Source: Gemmatimonadota bacterium
Lineage (GTDB): Bacteria > Latescibacterota > UBA2968 > UBA8231
Reading direction: 5' to 3'
DNA: 64,000 nucleotides
Assembly (NCBI GenBank): GCA_002712305.1
Contig: PATE01000063.1
Coordinates: 44,019-108,018, forward strand
Part shown: positions 51,308-60,655 of the stretch, one piece after another
Numbering within the stretch: position 1 is the first letter of the stretch
How the letters are laid out: every line of letters starts with the position of its first letter
The notes under the pieces: generated by a model
What the model was told of the DNA's origin: nothing
What the model saw: the letters and a program-made list of their open reading frames with translations, nothing else
The model's database searches: none
Position numbers and translations under genes: made by a program

Positions 51308-52557
51308 GCAAGATGGCACGAGTCGTGTCTCCCATCGTCATCGTCATCGGCGGCGTGGCGCTCTTCTTTCTTCTCAGTTCGATGCGAGCCGCACCCGAAC
51401 GGGTCGAGCGGGTGGACCTGGGTCCTCTCGTGCAATCGATCCATGCCGAGGCCAGCCCACTACAGGTGAGTGTGCGTGCTCAGGGTACGGTGAGACCGGA
51501 TCGAGAGATCGACCTGGTGCCGCAGGTCTCGGGTGTCATCGAATGGATCTCACCGGAGTTGGAAGCCGGTGGTTTCTTCGCCACCGCAGATGCGCTCATG
51601 CGCATCGAGGCTGAGGACTATGAACTCGCCCTCGAACAGGCCCGCGCGGAGGTCGAACGCAGTCAGTTCCACCTGCAGATCGAACAGGGCGAGGCCGAGG
51701 TGGCGCGTCTGGAGTGGGAGCGCCTTCGTCCCGACCAGGTGGCCGATCCCCTGGCACTTCGACTGCCACAGGTGCAGGCATCGGAAGCGGGGCTGCGAGC
51801 GGCACAGGCCAGGTTGCGAGAGGCCGAGCTTCGCCTGGAGCGAACCACCTTGCGAGCTCCCTTTCATGGGCGGGTGCGGGCCGTGAATGTCGATGCGGGT
51901 CAATTCGTTGGCGCGGGTCAGCCCATCGGCCGGATCTACAGCATCGAAAAGGCACAGATCGTTGTACCCGTCCCCGATGAAGAGTTGGCGTGGATCGACG
52001 TGCCCAAGATGGACAGGCAGGTCTCGTCCGATCCGGTCTCGACCGACCCGTCACCGGGCGTAGCGTCCGTCGATTCGGAAGTGCCCACACCCGAACCACC
52101 GGTCACCATCCGTGCTCGGTACGCAGGGCGTGATCATCGGTGGGAAGGGCGCATCCTTCGCAGCGAAGGCGAGCTGGATCCGCGCAGTCGAATGGTGCGG
52201 CTCGTGATCGAAGTCAGCGATCCGTACCGACGGGTGACTCCCTCTGTACCCCAGCAGGGAACGGCGGAGTTCTCACCCTTGATGGTGGGCTTGTTCTGCG
52301 ACGTGGAAATTCGCGGACGAACACTGCAGAATGTCGTGTCCCTTCCACGATCGGCCATCCATGATGGCAACCAGGTATGGGTGGCCACCCGACCTGGAAC
52401 GCTTCGTGTTCAGTCTGTAGACGTGGTGCGCACGGATCGCGAGCGAGGACTGGTCAGAATGGTCCTGAACGAGGGTGATCGCATCATCACCTCTCAACTG
52501 CGCGGCATCACCGACGGTATGCGGATCCGTGTTACCGATGACGGAGGCCGTCCATGA
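51304..52557 (+). CDS. RND efflux periplasmic adaptor (MFP/HlyD family)
   Basis: 417 aa. N-terminal membrane anchor (about 6-23), lipoyl-type half motifs around VRAQGTVRPDREIDLVPQVSGVIEWISPELEAGG and LRAPFHGRVRAVNVDAGQFVGAGQPIGRI, an alpha-hairpin between them (ALEQARAEVERSQ...LRAAQARLREAELRLE), then beta-barrel and membrane-proximal domains. A short loop rich in Ser/Pro/Asp interrupts the barrel. Overlaps both neighbours by four bases (ATGA), so translated with the pump. Confidence 0.95.
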   Translation: MSKMARVVSPIVIVIGGVALFFLLSSMRAAPERVERVDLGPLVQSIHAEASPLQVSVRAQGTVRPDREIDLVPQVSGVIEWISPELEAGGFFATADALMRIEAEDYELALEQARAEVERSQFHLQIEQGEAEVARLEWERLRPDQVADPLALRLPQVQASEAGLRAAQARLREAELRLERTTLRAPFHGRVRAVNVDAGQFVGAGQPIGRIYSIEKAQIVVPVPDEELAWIDVPKMDRQVSSDPVSTDPSPGVASVDSEVPTPEPPVTIRARYAGRDHRWEGRILRSEGELDPRSRMVRLVIEVSDPYRRVTPSVPQQGTAEFSPLMVGLFCDVEIRGRTLQNVVSLPRSAIHDGNQVWVATRPGTLRVQSVDVVRTDRERGLVRMVLNEGDRIITSQLRGITDGMRIRVTDDGGRP

Positions 52558-55500
52558 TCAAGTCCGTCACCTGGATGGCCCGCAATCACGTAGCAGCCAA
52601 CCTGTTGATGATCTTCGTCATGGTCGCCGGGATCCTCGGCATCGTCCGGATGAAAAAAGAGACCTTCCCCGAGTTCGATCTCGACATCATCCAGATCCAG
52701 GTGCCCTATCTGGGTGCCAGTCCCGAGGACGTGGAAGATGGCGTTGTGCGTCGAATCGAAGAGCGACTCAACGGATTGGAAGGGATCCGTCGAGTGTCCG
52801 CTACAGCAGCAGAGGGAATGGCCATGGTCAGCGTCGAACTGGATCTTGGCGCCGACGGTGAGCAAGTCCTCGAGGACATCAAGAACGAAATCGATCGAAT
52901 CGACACGTTTCCCGCCGAGACGGAGACGCCCATCATCAAGGAGATGACGCGCCGTAATCGCGTTATCGACATCGTTGTCTTCGGCGATGTCACTGAACGG
53001 GCCCTCAAGGTGGCCGCCGAGCGCGTCCGTGAAGATCTGCGCGCCTCGCCGCTCGTGTCGCAAGTCGAATTGGTCGGAGTCCGTATCGACGAGATCTCCG
53101 TCGAGGTCTCAGAGGCATCTCTGCGGCGTCACTCACTCACGCTGGACGACATCGCCCTCGCTATCCGCCGAACCAGCCTCGACCTGCCTGCGGGCAGCGT
53201 CAAAGGAGAGGGCGGCGAGATCTTGCTGCGCACGAAGGGTCTGCTCTATGACGGGCGCGACTACGAATCGATCGTCGTACAAACCGCACCCGACGGGACA
53301 CAGCTGAGGCTGGGACAACTGGCCACGATCGTCGACGGATTCGAGGACAGCGACCTCATCTCGCGTTTTGAAGGGCGGCCTGCTGCGGTGATCGGGGCCT
53401 ATCGTACGGGCAACGAGAGCGCCCTCGAGATCTCGGACTTCGTGAAATCCTATGTGGCCGATCAACGATCGATGATGCCGGTTGGCGTCGAGATCGACTT
53501 CGTACGCGATGACGCACGACTATTGCGAAGCCGCCTGGACCTACTGATTCGCAATGCCCAACTCGGGCTGATCCTCGTCTTCATTGTGCTGAGTCTGTTC
53601 CTCGATCTGCGGCTTGCCTTCTGGGTGATGATGGGGATCCCCATCTCCTTCCTGGGAAGTTTCCTGCTCATCGAACCCTTCGATGTCTCGATCAACATGC
53701 TCTCCCTGTTCGCCTTTATCGTCGCTCTCGGCATCGTTGTGGACGATGCGATTGTTGTTGGCGAGAACATCTTCGCCCACCGCGAGCGGGGGAAACCCTT
53801 CCTGCAGGCGGCCATCGATGGAACGTTGGAGGTCGGCAAACCGGTCATCTTTACGATCCTTACCTCCATCGTTGCTTTCATGCCATTGGCCTTCGTCGAC
53901 GGTGTGATGGGCAAGTTCATGTTCGTCATTCCCATCATCGTTGTCTCCGTTCTCGTGCTGTCCCTCGTCGAAGCCCTCTACATCCTGCCCGCGCACCTTT
54001 CGAGCCAGGCAGGAAGGGTGAGCAGACTTCTCGGCTTCCTCTTCTCGCGACCCCTTCAGTGGCACGGCCGCACATCGGCTGCAGTCAATCGGGGTATGCG
54101 GCACGTGATCGACCATTGGTATACACCGCTGGTGCGCTCGGCCGTACGCAATTCGCCGACGACCATGGCCATCGGAATCGCCGTCATGCTGGCGACCTTC
54201 GGCTGGGTCGCAGGAGGCCACATCAAGTTTGTTTTCATGCCGACCATCGATTCCGACTGGGTCACTATCGCCATCGAAATGCCCCAGGGCACGACCGTCG
54301 ATCAGACGCGACGGGTGGTGAGTCACATCGAGCGGGCAGCCATGGATGTAAGGGACCGACTCGATGCTGAACGAGGCGTTGCAGATGCCGACGCATCGAT
54401 TTACCGAAATGTCTTCAGCCTCATCGGTGATCAGCCGATGGGGGCCCGCTCGCGCTTCACCCCCACCGGCAGTGCCGGTGGCCAGGCGCACCTGGCCGAA
54501 ATTGTGATCGAGCTGCTGCCTTCGGAGGAACGCACCGTGTCGAGTTCCTCAATTGTCGCCCACGTCAGGGCCGCTGCCGGCGACCTGTCCGGACCTGAAT
54601 CGGTGACCTATACGGCCAGCCTGTTCACCATCGGCAATGCGATCGAAATCCAGCTTGCGTCAGCGGATTTTGAGCAATTGCTGGTCGCCGTCGAGCGACT
54701 CAAGGACGAGATCGCCAGTTATCCAGGAACCAGCGAAATCCAGGACAGTTTCAAAGAGGGCAAGTTGGAGATGCGGCTGGACCTCAAGCCCCAGGCTCGC
54801 GTGCTCGGTCTGACTATGGCTGATCTGGCTCGCCAGGTGCGTTCCGGTTTCTACGGTGCCGAGGCACTGCGTATTCAACGGGGGAGCGATGACGCGCGCG
54901 TGATGGTGCGTTATCCGGCAGACGAGCGACGGGCCCTGGGTGACATCGAGGGGATGCGGATCCGCACGCCTGCGGGTGATGAGGTGCCCTTCTCCTACGT
55001 CGCCGACGTGAGCCTTGGCCACGGATACGCATCCATTCAACGCAGCGATGGCCAGCGCATCGTCAACGTCACCGCAGATGTGGACGACCGCGTCGGAAAC
55101 GCGGAACAGATCAATAGCGATCTGCAGTCGCGCTTCCTGCCGCGACTGATTCAGGACTATCCAGGCCTCCGGTTCAGTTACGAGGGCGAGCAGCGGGAGC
55201 AGGCGGATTCCTTTGCAAGTCTCGCTCAGGGGTTTCTGGTGGCCATGCTGGCCATCTATGCGTTGCTGGCCATCCCTTTCAAGTCCTACACGCAACCCCT
55301 CGTCGTGATGAGCGCGATCCCCTTTGGTATGATCGGCGCGGTCTGGGGTCACGTCGTGATGGGACTCGATCTGGCCATGTTGAGCATGTTCGGTGTTGTC
55401 GCCCTGTCTGGTGTGGTGGTCAACGACTCGCTGATTCTGCTAAGCTTCTACAATAGCCTTCGCGACCAGGGGCTGACCCGTGACGAGGCCATCGTCGAGG

Positions 55501-55766
55501 CGGGGCGCGCTCGATTCCGCCCCATTGTGCTGACCTCAGCGACGACCTTCTTCGCCCTGTTGCCGATGATCCTGGAGAAGAGTGTTCAGGCCCAATTCCT
55601 GATTCCCATGGCCGTGAGTCTCGGATTCGGCATTCTCTTTGCGACCTTCATCATTCTGATCGGTGTCCCTGCAGGCATGAAGAGCCTGGACATGGTGCTC
55701 AGTCAGGTAGAGCGGCGCCGATCCCCCGATCCGGAGGCCCCGTTGGGCGCCGATCCCGCGATCTAA
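52554..55766 (+). CDS. RND efflux pump inner-membrane transporter (HAE1-type)
   Basis: 1070-aa proton-driven exporter. TM1 near 12-30, two large periplasmic loops, TM4 relay aspartates in LGIVVDDAIVVGENIFAHRERG, GTKV... replaced by FLGSFLLIEPF, a QGTTVDQTRR docking region and C-half GMIGAVWGHVVMGLDLAMLSMFGVVALSGVVVNDSLILL. It is the hydrophobic/amphiphilic (HAE1) class, not a heavy-metal pump. Substrate unknown; partners and repressor lie directly upstream. Confidence 0.96.
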   Translation: MIKSVTWMARNHVAANLLMIFVMVAGILGIVRMKKETFPEFDLDIIQIQVPYLGASPEDVEDGVVRRIEERLNGLEGIRRVSATAAEGMAMVSVELDLGADGEQVLEDIKNEIDRIDTFPAETETPIIKEMTRRNRVIDIVVFGDVTERALKVAAERVREDLRASPLVSQVELVGVRIDEISVEVSEASLRRHSLTLDDIALAIRRTSLDLPAGSVKGEGGEILLRTKGLLYDGRDYESIVVQTAPDGTQLRLGQLATIVDGFEDSDLISRFEGRPAAVIGAYRTGNESALEISDFVKSYVADQRSMMPVGVEIDFVRDDARLLRSRLDLLIRNAQLGLILVFIVLSLFLDLRLAFWVMMGIPISFLGSFLLIEPFDVSINMLSLFAFIVALGIVVDDAIVVGENIFAHRERGKPFLQAAIDGTLEVGKPVIFTILTSIVAFMPLAFVDGVMGKFMFVIPIIVVSVLVLSLVEALYILPAHLSSQAGRVSRLLGFLFSRPLQWHGRTSAAVNRGMRHVIDHWYTPLVRSAVRNSPTTMAIGIAVMLATFGWVAGGHIKFVFMPTIDSDWVTIAIEMPQGTTVDQTRRVVSHIERAAMDVRDRLDAERGVADADASIYRNVFSLIGDQPMGARSRFTPTGSAGGQAHLAEIVIELLPSEERTVSSSSIVAHVRAAAGDLSGPESVTYTASLFTIGNAIEIQLASADFEQLLVAVERLKDEIASYPGTSEIQDSFKEGKLEMRLDLKPQARVLGLTMADLARQVRSGFYGAEALRIQRGSDDARVMVRYPADERRALGDIEGMRIRTPAGDEVPFSYVADVSLGHGYASIQRSDGQRIVNVTADVDDRVGNAEQINSDLQSRFLPRLIQDYPGLRFSYEGEQREQADSFASLAQGFLVAMLAIYALLAIPFKSYTQPLVVMSAIPFGMIGAVWGHVVMGLDLAMLSMFGVVALSGVVVNDSLILLSFYNSLRDQGLTRDEAIVEAGRARFRPIVLTSATTFFALLPMILEKSVQAQFLIPMAVSLGFGILFATFIILIGVPAGMKSLDMVLSQVERRRSPDPEAPLGADPAI

Positions 55767-55816
55767 AGGGTCCGACGTTTCCAGGTCGGTTCCCGGATTT
55801 GTAGGTCGGCAATTGC

Positions 55817-55844
55817 TTGACAGCAGCCCCGCCTCGGGTAACTT
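55817..55844 (+). promoter_or_regulatory. Candidate promoter of the molybdenum hydroxylase operon
   Basis: TTGACA (6/6), 16-bp spacer, TAACTT (3/6), about 110 bp upstream of the FAD-subunit start. The -10 is weak. The surrounding 186-bp gap holds no gene. Confidence 0.4.
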
Positions 55845-55952
55845 TCCCGGCCCGTCGGTCCGTTTCTACGATCGGCAACCGGTTTCGTAAACTGCGTCCG
55901 CCTTTGAGCGGGCGTTTCTCCAACGACCCTGCAACAATTCAGGAGCTACCCG

Positions 55953-56885
55953 TTGAGAGATTTTGAGTACACCGCACCCAGCACGCTCAGGGAAGCGGTC
56001 AAACTCCTGTCCGAGAAGGGGGAGGCCGCCCGTGTTCTTGCGGGAGGTACCGACTTGATCGTGCAGTTAAGGGCGCGTCGCTTCCAGCCAGAACGCGTCG
56101 TCGATGTCAAGAACATCCCCGAAGTCAATGAACTGTCCGTCAGCCCTCGAAAGGGTCTGCGAATCGGTGCAGCGGTTCCCTGTCACCGCATCTACGCCGA
56201 TGAGGGGGTCAAAGAGCAGTTCGCCGGACTCACCGACGCGTCGATGATCATCGGTGGTATCCAGATCCAGGGACGGGCCAGCCTCGGCGGCAACCTTTGC
56301 AACGCCTCGCCGAGTGCCGACAGCATTCCTGCCCTCATCGCCTACGGTGCCGAGGCGGAAGTCATCGGCCCCGACGGAAAACGCAAGATCGCCGTCGAAG
56401 ATTTCTGCACAGGCCCTGGATCCAACGCCCTGAAGCCCGGGGAAATGTTGGTGGCCATCCGGATGCCCTTGCCCAAGAACAACAGCGGTGGACATTACCT
56501 GCGATTCATCCCACGCAACGAAATGGACATCGCCGTCGTAGGCGCTGGTGCGTTCGTCGAGTTGGGTGGACGCAGCAAGACACGCGTGTTCAAGTCAGCT
56601 CGTATTGCCCTGGCGGCTGTCGCCCCCACACCATTGCTGGTCGCTGAGGCGGGAGCTTCCCTCGAGGGGCAACCCGTCACAGAAGAAACCATCGCCGCCG
56701 CTGCGGCGATCGCCCAGGAGGCGGCGCGTCCGATCAGCGACATGCGCGGGCCGGCCGAGTATCGCCGACATCTCGTCGGTGTGCTGACCAAGCGTGCTCT
56801 GATCGGTGCTGTGAAGCGCGCCAATGGCGAATTTGTGCCCAATGCCGTGCAGTCCAACGGCCATCCTGTCTATCAACTGTCCTGA
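55953..56885 (+). CDS. Xanthine-dehydrogenase-family FAD-binding subunit (CoxM-like)
   Basis: Medium subunit passing electrons from the [2Fe-2S] subunit to FAD. N-terminal AGGTDLIVQLRARR (FAD pyrophosphate loop), GGIQIQGRASLGGNLCNASPSADSIPAL (second FAD loop) and a C-terminal CO_deh_flav_C domain ending near RRHLVGVLTKRAL. The start is TTG, supported by AGGAG seven bases ahead (at 55941). 310 aa, slightly longer than CoxM. Confidence 0.95.
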   Translation: MRDFEYTAPSTLREAVKLLSEKGEAARVLAGGTDLIVQLRARRFQPERVVDVKNIPEVNELSVSPRKGLRIGAAVPCHRIYADEGVKEQFAGLTDASMIIGGIQIQGRASLGGNLCNASPSADSIPALIAYGAEAEVIGPDGKRKIAVEDFCTGPGSNALKPGEMLVAIRMPLPKNNSGGHYLRFIPRNEMDIAVVGAGAFVELGGRSKTRVFKSARIALAAVAPTPLLVAEAGASLEGQPVTEETIAAAAAIAQEAARPISDMRGPAEYRRHLVGVLTKRALIGAVKRANGEFVPNAVQSNGHPVYQLS

Positions 56886-56919
56886 CGCACGACGCTCTCA
56901 CCGACAAAGGCTACTTAGC

Positions 56920-57390
56920 ATGAGCAAGATCCACGTCCAATGCACCATCAACGGTGAGCCCACGGAGTTTCTCTGCGAGGCACGTCAGAGTCTTCTGGAG
57001 GTCCTGCGTGAGGAACTTGGTTTCACCGGCACGAAAGAAGGCTGCAACGACGGCAATTGCGGGGCTTGCAGCGTCACCGTCGACGGTGTCCTCGTCGACT
57101 CCTGCCTCATTCTTGCAGCCGAGGTTCAGGACAAGACCGTCGGCACCGTCGAAGGACTAGCCAGCGCCGAGGGGCTACATCCACTCCAGCAGAAGTTTCT
57201 GGAGCATGCGAGCCTTCAGTGTGGTATTTGCACGCCCGGTTTCCTGGTGGCAAGCAAAGCCCTGCTTGACGCCAATCCCAATCCCAGCCAGCACGAGATT
57301 CGGCACTGGTTGGCCGGCAATCTGTGTCGTTGCACCGGTTACGACAAGATCGTGCGCGCCGTCCTCGACGCCGCTGGAACCGCCGAGTAA
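56920..57390 (+). CDS. Xanthine-dehydrogenase-family [2Fe-2S] subunit (CoxS-like)
   Basis: Small electron-transfer subunit of 156 aa. Plant-ferredoxin-like cluster Cys in EGCNDGNCGACSVTVDG and a later Cys (VDSC), then the second cluster in QCGICTPGF and NLCRCTGYDKI. ATG 56920 gives MSKIHVQCTINGE; no Shine-Dalgarno is strong. 34 bp after the FAD-subunit gene. Confidence 0.96.
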   Translation: MSKIHVQCTINGEPTEFLCEARQSLLEVLREELGFTGTKEGCNDGNCGACSVTVDGVLVDSCLILAAEVQDKTVGTVEGLASAEGLHPLQQKFLEHASLQCGICTPGFLVASKALLDANPNPSQHEIRHWLAGNLCRCTGYDKIVRAVLDAAGTAE

Positions 57391-57430
57391 CGGCGCCAGC
57401 ACAGGGCACGCGAACGCGGTATCGATCTCG

Positions 57431-57469
57431 ACGGCGCTGGTCTCCCACGGAGGCTGGCGCCGTCTTTTT
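57431..57469 (+). terminator. Strong intrinsic terminator inside the molybdenum hydroxylase operon
   Basis: A 15-bp stem (all paired, three G-U wobbles) around a CAC loop, from ACGGCGC to GCGCCGT, followed by CTTTTTC (T5). It sits between the [2Fe-2S] and molybdopterin subunit genes, 40 bp after the former's stop. Partial read-through would limit expression of the downstream genes. Confidence 0.8.
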
Positions 57470-57522
57470 CGCATGGATCGATTCACAAAGGGTCCGACAC
57501 CCGAACTCGGAGATGACAACCC

Positions 57523-59841
57523 ATGACAGACCATGGTGAGACGACCCGCAAGGGTGGTGAAATCCGCAATTTCGGCACACAGACCTACAAGGTCGTGGGC
57601 ACGCGGCCCATTCGGCACGATGGAACAGACAAGGTGACGGGGCGCGCCGTCTACGGCGGAGACATACGGCTGCCGGGCATGCTCTACGGCCAGATCCTGC
57701 GATCGCCCCACGCCCACGCCAGGATCCAGCGGATCGATACCTCGCGAGCTGAAGCCCTGCCTGGGGTTCACGCCGTCGTGACCGCCGCCGACCTGCCGGA
57801 CACCACCGGTGGCCGCATCGATCTTGGTGAGGGGCATGCAGATACGAAATACATGCGAGACAATATCCTGGCTGGTGACAAGGTCCTCTATCGAGGTCAC
57901 GCTGTGGCCGGGGTTGCTGCCGTTTCCCTTCACGTTGCCGAAGAGGCATTGGCGCTGATCGATGTGGACTACGAACTCCTCGAGCCCGTGATCGACGTCG
58001 AGACGGCTATGAAGGACTCGGCCCCCCTGTTGCACGAGGGGCTTACGACGACCGAACTCAACGAAGACACCGGCCGCAAAAGCAACATTGCCATGCACAT
58101 CCGGCATGAGATGGGCGATGTGCAACAGGCCTTTGCCGGGGCAGCCCATGTGGCCGAAGCGGAGATCCGAACGGCGACGGTGCACCAAGGTTACATCGAG
58201 CCGCAGAACGGTACCGCCTCATGGAGTGAGGATGGCCAGCTGACGATCTGGACCAGCACGCAGGGGTCCTTCACGGCGCAGAAGCAGTTGGCGACGATCC
58301 TCGACATTCCCGTGTCGAAAGTGCGTGTCATTCCTCAAGAGATCGGTGGCGGTTTTGGCGGTAAGATCCCCGTCTACGTCGAGCCTGTGGCTGCCCTGCT
58401 GTCCCGCAAGACCGCTCATCCGGTCAAGATTATCATGACACGGGCCGACGTCTTTGAGAGCACCGGACCCACACCCGGTTCCTATGTGCGTGTGAAGATG
58501 GCCACCGACGCATCTGGGAAACTCGTTGCCTCTGAGGCCCATATCGCTCTGGAAGCGGGTGCTTTTCCTGGCGCTGAGATCGGTGCTGCTGCGATGTGTG
58601 TGTTCTCCTGCTACGACATTCCGCACGCGGTCGTCGATGGCTATGACGTCGTTGTGAACAAACCGAAATCGGCGCCATACCGAGCACCGGGGGCGACACA
58701 GGTCACGTGGCCCGTGGAAAAGGTGATGGATGATCTGGCCCGTCAACTGGGTAAGGACCCGGTCGCGTTCCGCCTCGACAACGCAGCCGCAGAGGGCACA
58801 CGGCGCGTCGACGGGATCGTCTATCCACGCATCGGTGGTCGTGAATGTCTGGAGGTTGCCCGCGATTCCGACCACTATCAGTCCGAGTTGTCTGGCCCCT
58901 ATCGGGGGCGTGGGATGGCGATTGGATACTGGTTCAACATCGGCCTGAAATCAGCGGTTACGGCCAGCGTCAACGCCGACGGCACCGTCCATCTCGTGGA
59001 AGGGTCGACGGATATTGGTGGCACACGCACCTCCGTGGCGATGCAGTTTGCCGAAACTCTCGGGTTGGATGCGGCCGACATCTATCCGAGCGTCGGCGAC
59101 ACGAGCGCCATCGGCTATACCGACGTCACCGGTGGCAGTCGGGTGACCTATGCCACGGGTTGGGCGGCCTATGAAGCGGCAGAAGACGTGAAACGTCAGA
59201 TGATCGAGCGCGCCGCGATTCTGTGGGAATCGAGTGCAGATCAAGTCGAATACAGCGACGGAGTGTTCAAGACCAGAGACGGTTCGAAATCGGCCGACTT
59301 CAAACAGTTGGCCCAGAAGCTCGAGGATACGGGAGGCCCCGTCGTGGGCAGAGCGACCGTTCATCCCGACACGGGCGTCGGTGGGTCGTTCGCGGTGAAT
59401 ATCGTGGACGTGGAGGTCGACCCCGACACGGGGAAAGTGGACATCCTGAGATTCACCGTCATTCAGGACGCTGGCAAAGCGATCCACCCCAGTTATGTAG
59501 AAGGTCAGATGCAAGGGGGCAGCGTACAGGGCATCGGTTGGGCGCTGAACGAGGAGTATGCTTACACCGAGGAAGGCCGTATGGCGAATTCGACATTCCT
59601 CGACTATCGCATGCCCACCAGCCTCGACCTTCCCATGATCGAAACGATCATCGTCGAAGTACCCAATCCTGGACATCCGTATGGCGTGCGGGGCGTGGGT
59701 GAGGCGTCGATTGCGCCGCCGCCGGCCGCCGTTGCCGCCGCCGTTGAGAACGCGACTGGTACTCAGCTAAATGTCCTGCCTCTGCGTCCAGATCGCATCA
59801 TCAATGCCATGGAAGATTCGATTCCAGCCGCTGCTGGCTGA
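57523..59841 (+). CDS. Xanthine-dehydrogenase-family molybdopterin-binding subunit
   Basis: 772-aa catalytic subunit. Aldehyde-oxidase alpha/beta hammerhead first (VGTRPIRHDGTDKVTGRAVYGGD), then the Mo-pterin domain with GGGFGGKIPVYVEP, PYRAPGATQVTWP, GGSRVTYATG and the catalytic Glu in GVRGVGEASIAPPPAAV. The form I CO dehydrogenase loop (AYxCSFR) is absent (YRAPGAT instead), so this is not aerobic CODH. Substrate could be a purine, aldehyde or N-heterocycle. Separated from its partners by the internal terminator. Confidence 0.94.
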   Translation: MTDHGETTRKGGEIRNFGTQTYKVVGTRPIRHDGTDKVTGRAVYGGDIRLPGMLYGQILRSPHAHARIQRIDTSRAEALPGVHAVVTAADLPDTTGGRIDLGEGHADTKYMRDNILAGDKVLYRGHAVAGVAAVSLHVAEEALALIDVDYELLEPVIDVETAMKDSAPLLHEGLTTTELNEDTGRKSNIAMHIRHEMGDVQQAFAGAAHVAEAEIRTATVHQGYIEPQNGTASWSEDGQLTIWTSTQGSFTAQKQLATILDIPVSKVRVIPQEIGGGFGGKIPVYVEPVAALLSRKTAHPVKIIMTRADVFESTGPTPGSYVRVKMATDASGKLVASEAHIALEAGAFPGAEIGAAAMCVFSCYDIPHAVVDGYDVVVNKPKSAPYRAPGATQVTWPVEKVMDDLARQLGKDPVAFRLDNAAAEGTRRVDGIVYPRIGGRECLEVARDSDHYQSELSGPYRGRGMAIGYWFNIGLKSAVTASVNADGTVHLVEGSTDIGGTRTSVAMQFAETLGLDAADIYPSVGDTSAIGYTDVTGGSRVTYATGWAAYEAAEDVKRQMIERAAILWESSADQVEYSDGVFKTRDGSKSADFKQLAQKLEDTGGPVVGRATVHPDTGVGGSFAVNIVDVEVDPDTGKVDILRFTVIQDAGKAIHPSYVEGQMQGGSVQGIGWALNEEYAYTEEGRMANSTFLDYRMPTSLDLPMIETIIVEVPNPGHPYGVRGVGEASIAPPPAAVAAAVENATGTQLNVLPLRPDRIINAMEDSIPAAAG

Positions 59842-59848
59842 GTCCGCC

Positions 59849-60121
59849 ATGGCGATGGTCTGGATTCCCGCGCCCTGGCGAGAGAAACTGACGCAGGGTC
59901 AACAGCAGGTCGATGTCGAGGGAGCCACAGTGCGGCAGGTGATCGAGGCCCTCGATGCACGTTTTCCGGGGATGCGGCAGAGAATCATCGATCCGGAACA
60001 CGATCGAATTCGGCACGATATCGCCGTCTCCGTCGATGGCGAGATCTCTGTCGAAGGTCTACGACGCAAGGTCGGTGAAACCAGTGAGGTCCACTTCCTG
60101 CCTGCCATGGCGGGCGGCTGA
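59849..60121 (+). CDS. MoaD/ThiS-like ubiquitin-fold sulfur carrier
   Basis: 90-aa beta-grasp protein ending in the diagnostic Gly-Gly (MAGG). The body VDVEGATVRQVIEALDARFPGM...HDIAVSVDGEISVEGL fits MoaD. ATG 59849 starts seven bases after the Mo-subunit stop. Likely supplies sulfur for molybdopterin, or modifies the hydroxylase as a dedicated carrier. Which activating E1 (MoeB-like) it uses is not shown. Confidence 0.85.
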   Translation: MAMVWIPAPWREKLTQGQQQVDVEGATVRQVIEALDARFPGMRQRIIDPEHDRIRHDIAVSVDGEISVEGLRRKVGETSEVHFLPAMAGG

Positions 60122-60147
60122 GGCACGCCAGGAACCCTAAAGAAAAC

Positions 60148-60176
60148 GGGCCCCGCGAAATCGAATCGTGGGGCCC
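60148..60176. terminator. Bidirectional intrinsic terminator
   Basis: GGGCCCCGCGA and its near-complement (10 of 11 paired) around a 7-base loop, between convergent moaD-like and dut genes. The minus side is followed by TTTTCT, the plus side only by a short TTT. Confidence 0.7.
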
Positions 60177-60208
60177 TCACCTTTGCCCTTCGGCAGAGTC
60201 CATTGAGG

Positions 60209-60655
60209 TCAAGTGCGTCCGGTGGAGCCGAAACCTCTCTCGCCTCGTCGCGTGTCTCCCAACTCATCGACCAGCTCCCATTCTGCTCGGGTCACCGGCG
60301 CGAACACGAGTTGGGCGATGCGCTCACCCGGTTCGATCACCTGCTCTTGTCCAGATAGATTCACCAGGATGACCCCCACGTCGCCCCGGTAGTCGGCATC
60401 GATCGTGCCCGGCGCATTGAGCACCGTGAGTCCACGTTTGAGGGCCAAACCGCTGCGGGGCCGTACCTGACCTTCGTATCCGGTGGGAATCTCAATCTTC
60501 AAGCCCGAAGCAATCAACGCACGCTCGCCCGCAGCCAGGGTCAGCGCCTCGGCGAGATGCGCACGCAGATCCATGCCCGCACTGTCGATCGTTTCGTAGG
60601 CGGGCAGGGCTCCTTCGGTCTCTTGTACAACACGCACACGAATTACTGTGCTCAT
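60209..60655 (-). CDS. dut: dUTP diphosphatase
   Basis: Hydrolyses dUTP to dUMP, keeping uracil out of DNA. 148 aa trimeric dUTPase with the five motifs: SAGMDLRAHL (1), RPRSGLALK (2), LNAPGTIDADYRGDVGVI (3), GERIAQLVFAPV (4) and RGERGFGSTGR (5, the C-terminal arm). ATG 60655 overlaps the Wzz-like stop (ATGA). Confidence 0.97.
   Translation of the reverse strand: MSTVIRVRVVQETEGALPAYETIDSAGMDLRAHLAEALTLAAGERALIASGLKIEIPTGYEGQVRPRSGLALKRGLTVLNAPGTIDADYRGDVGVILVNLSGQEQVIEPGERIAQLVFAPVTRAEWELVDELGDTRRGERGFGSTGRT

Noticed and set aside
57107-58188. Minus-strand frames of 280 and 337 codons
   Set aside because: They overlap the [2Fe-2S] and Mo-subunit genes, whose cofactor motifs are intact; no protein signature in the reverse frames.
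57523-59841. Aerobic CO dehydrogenase large subunit (CoxL)
   Set aside because: The form I active-site loop AYxCSFR is absent (YRAPGAT instead), so a general xanthine-dehydrogenase-family call is safer.
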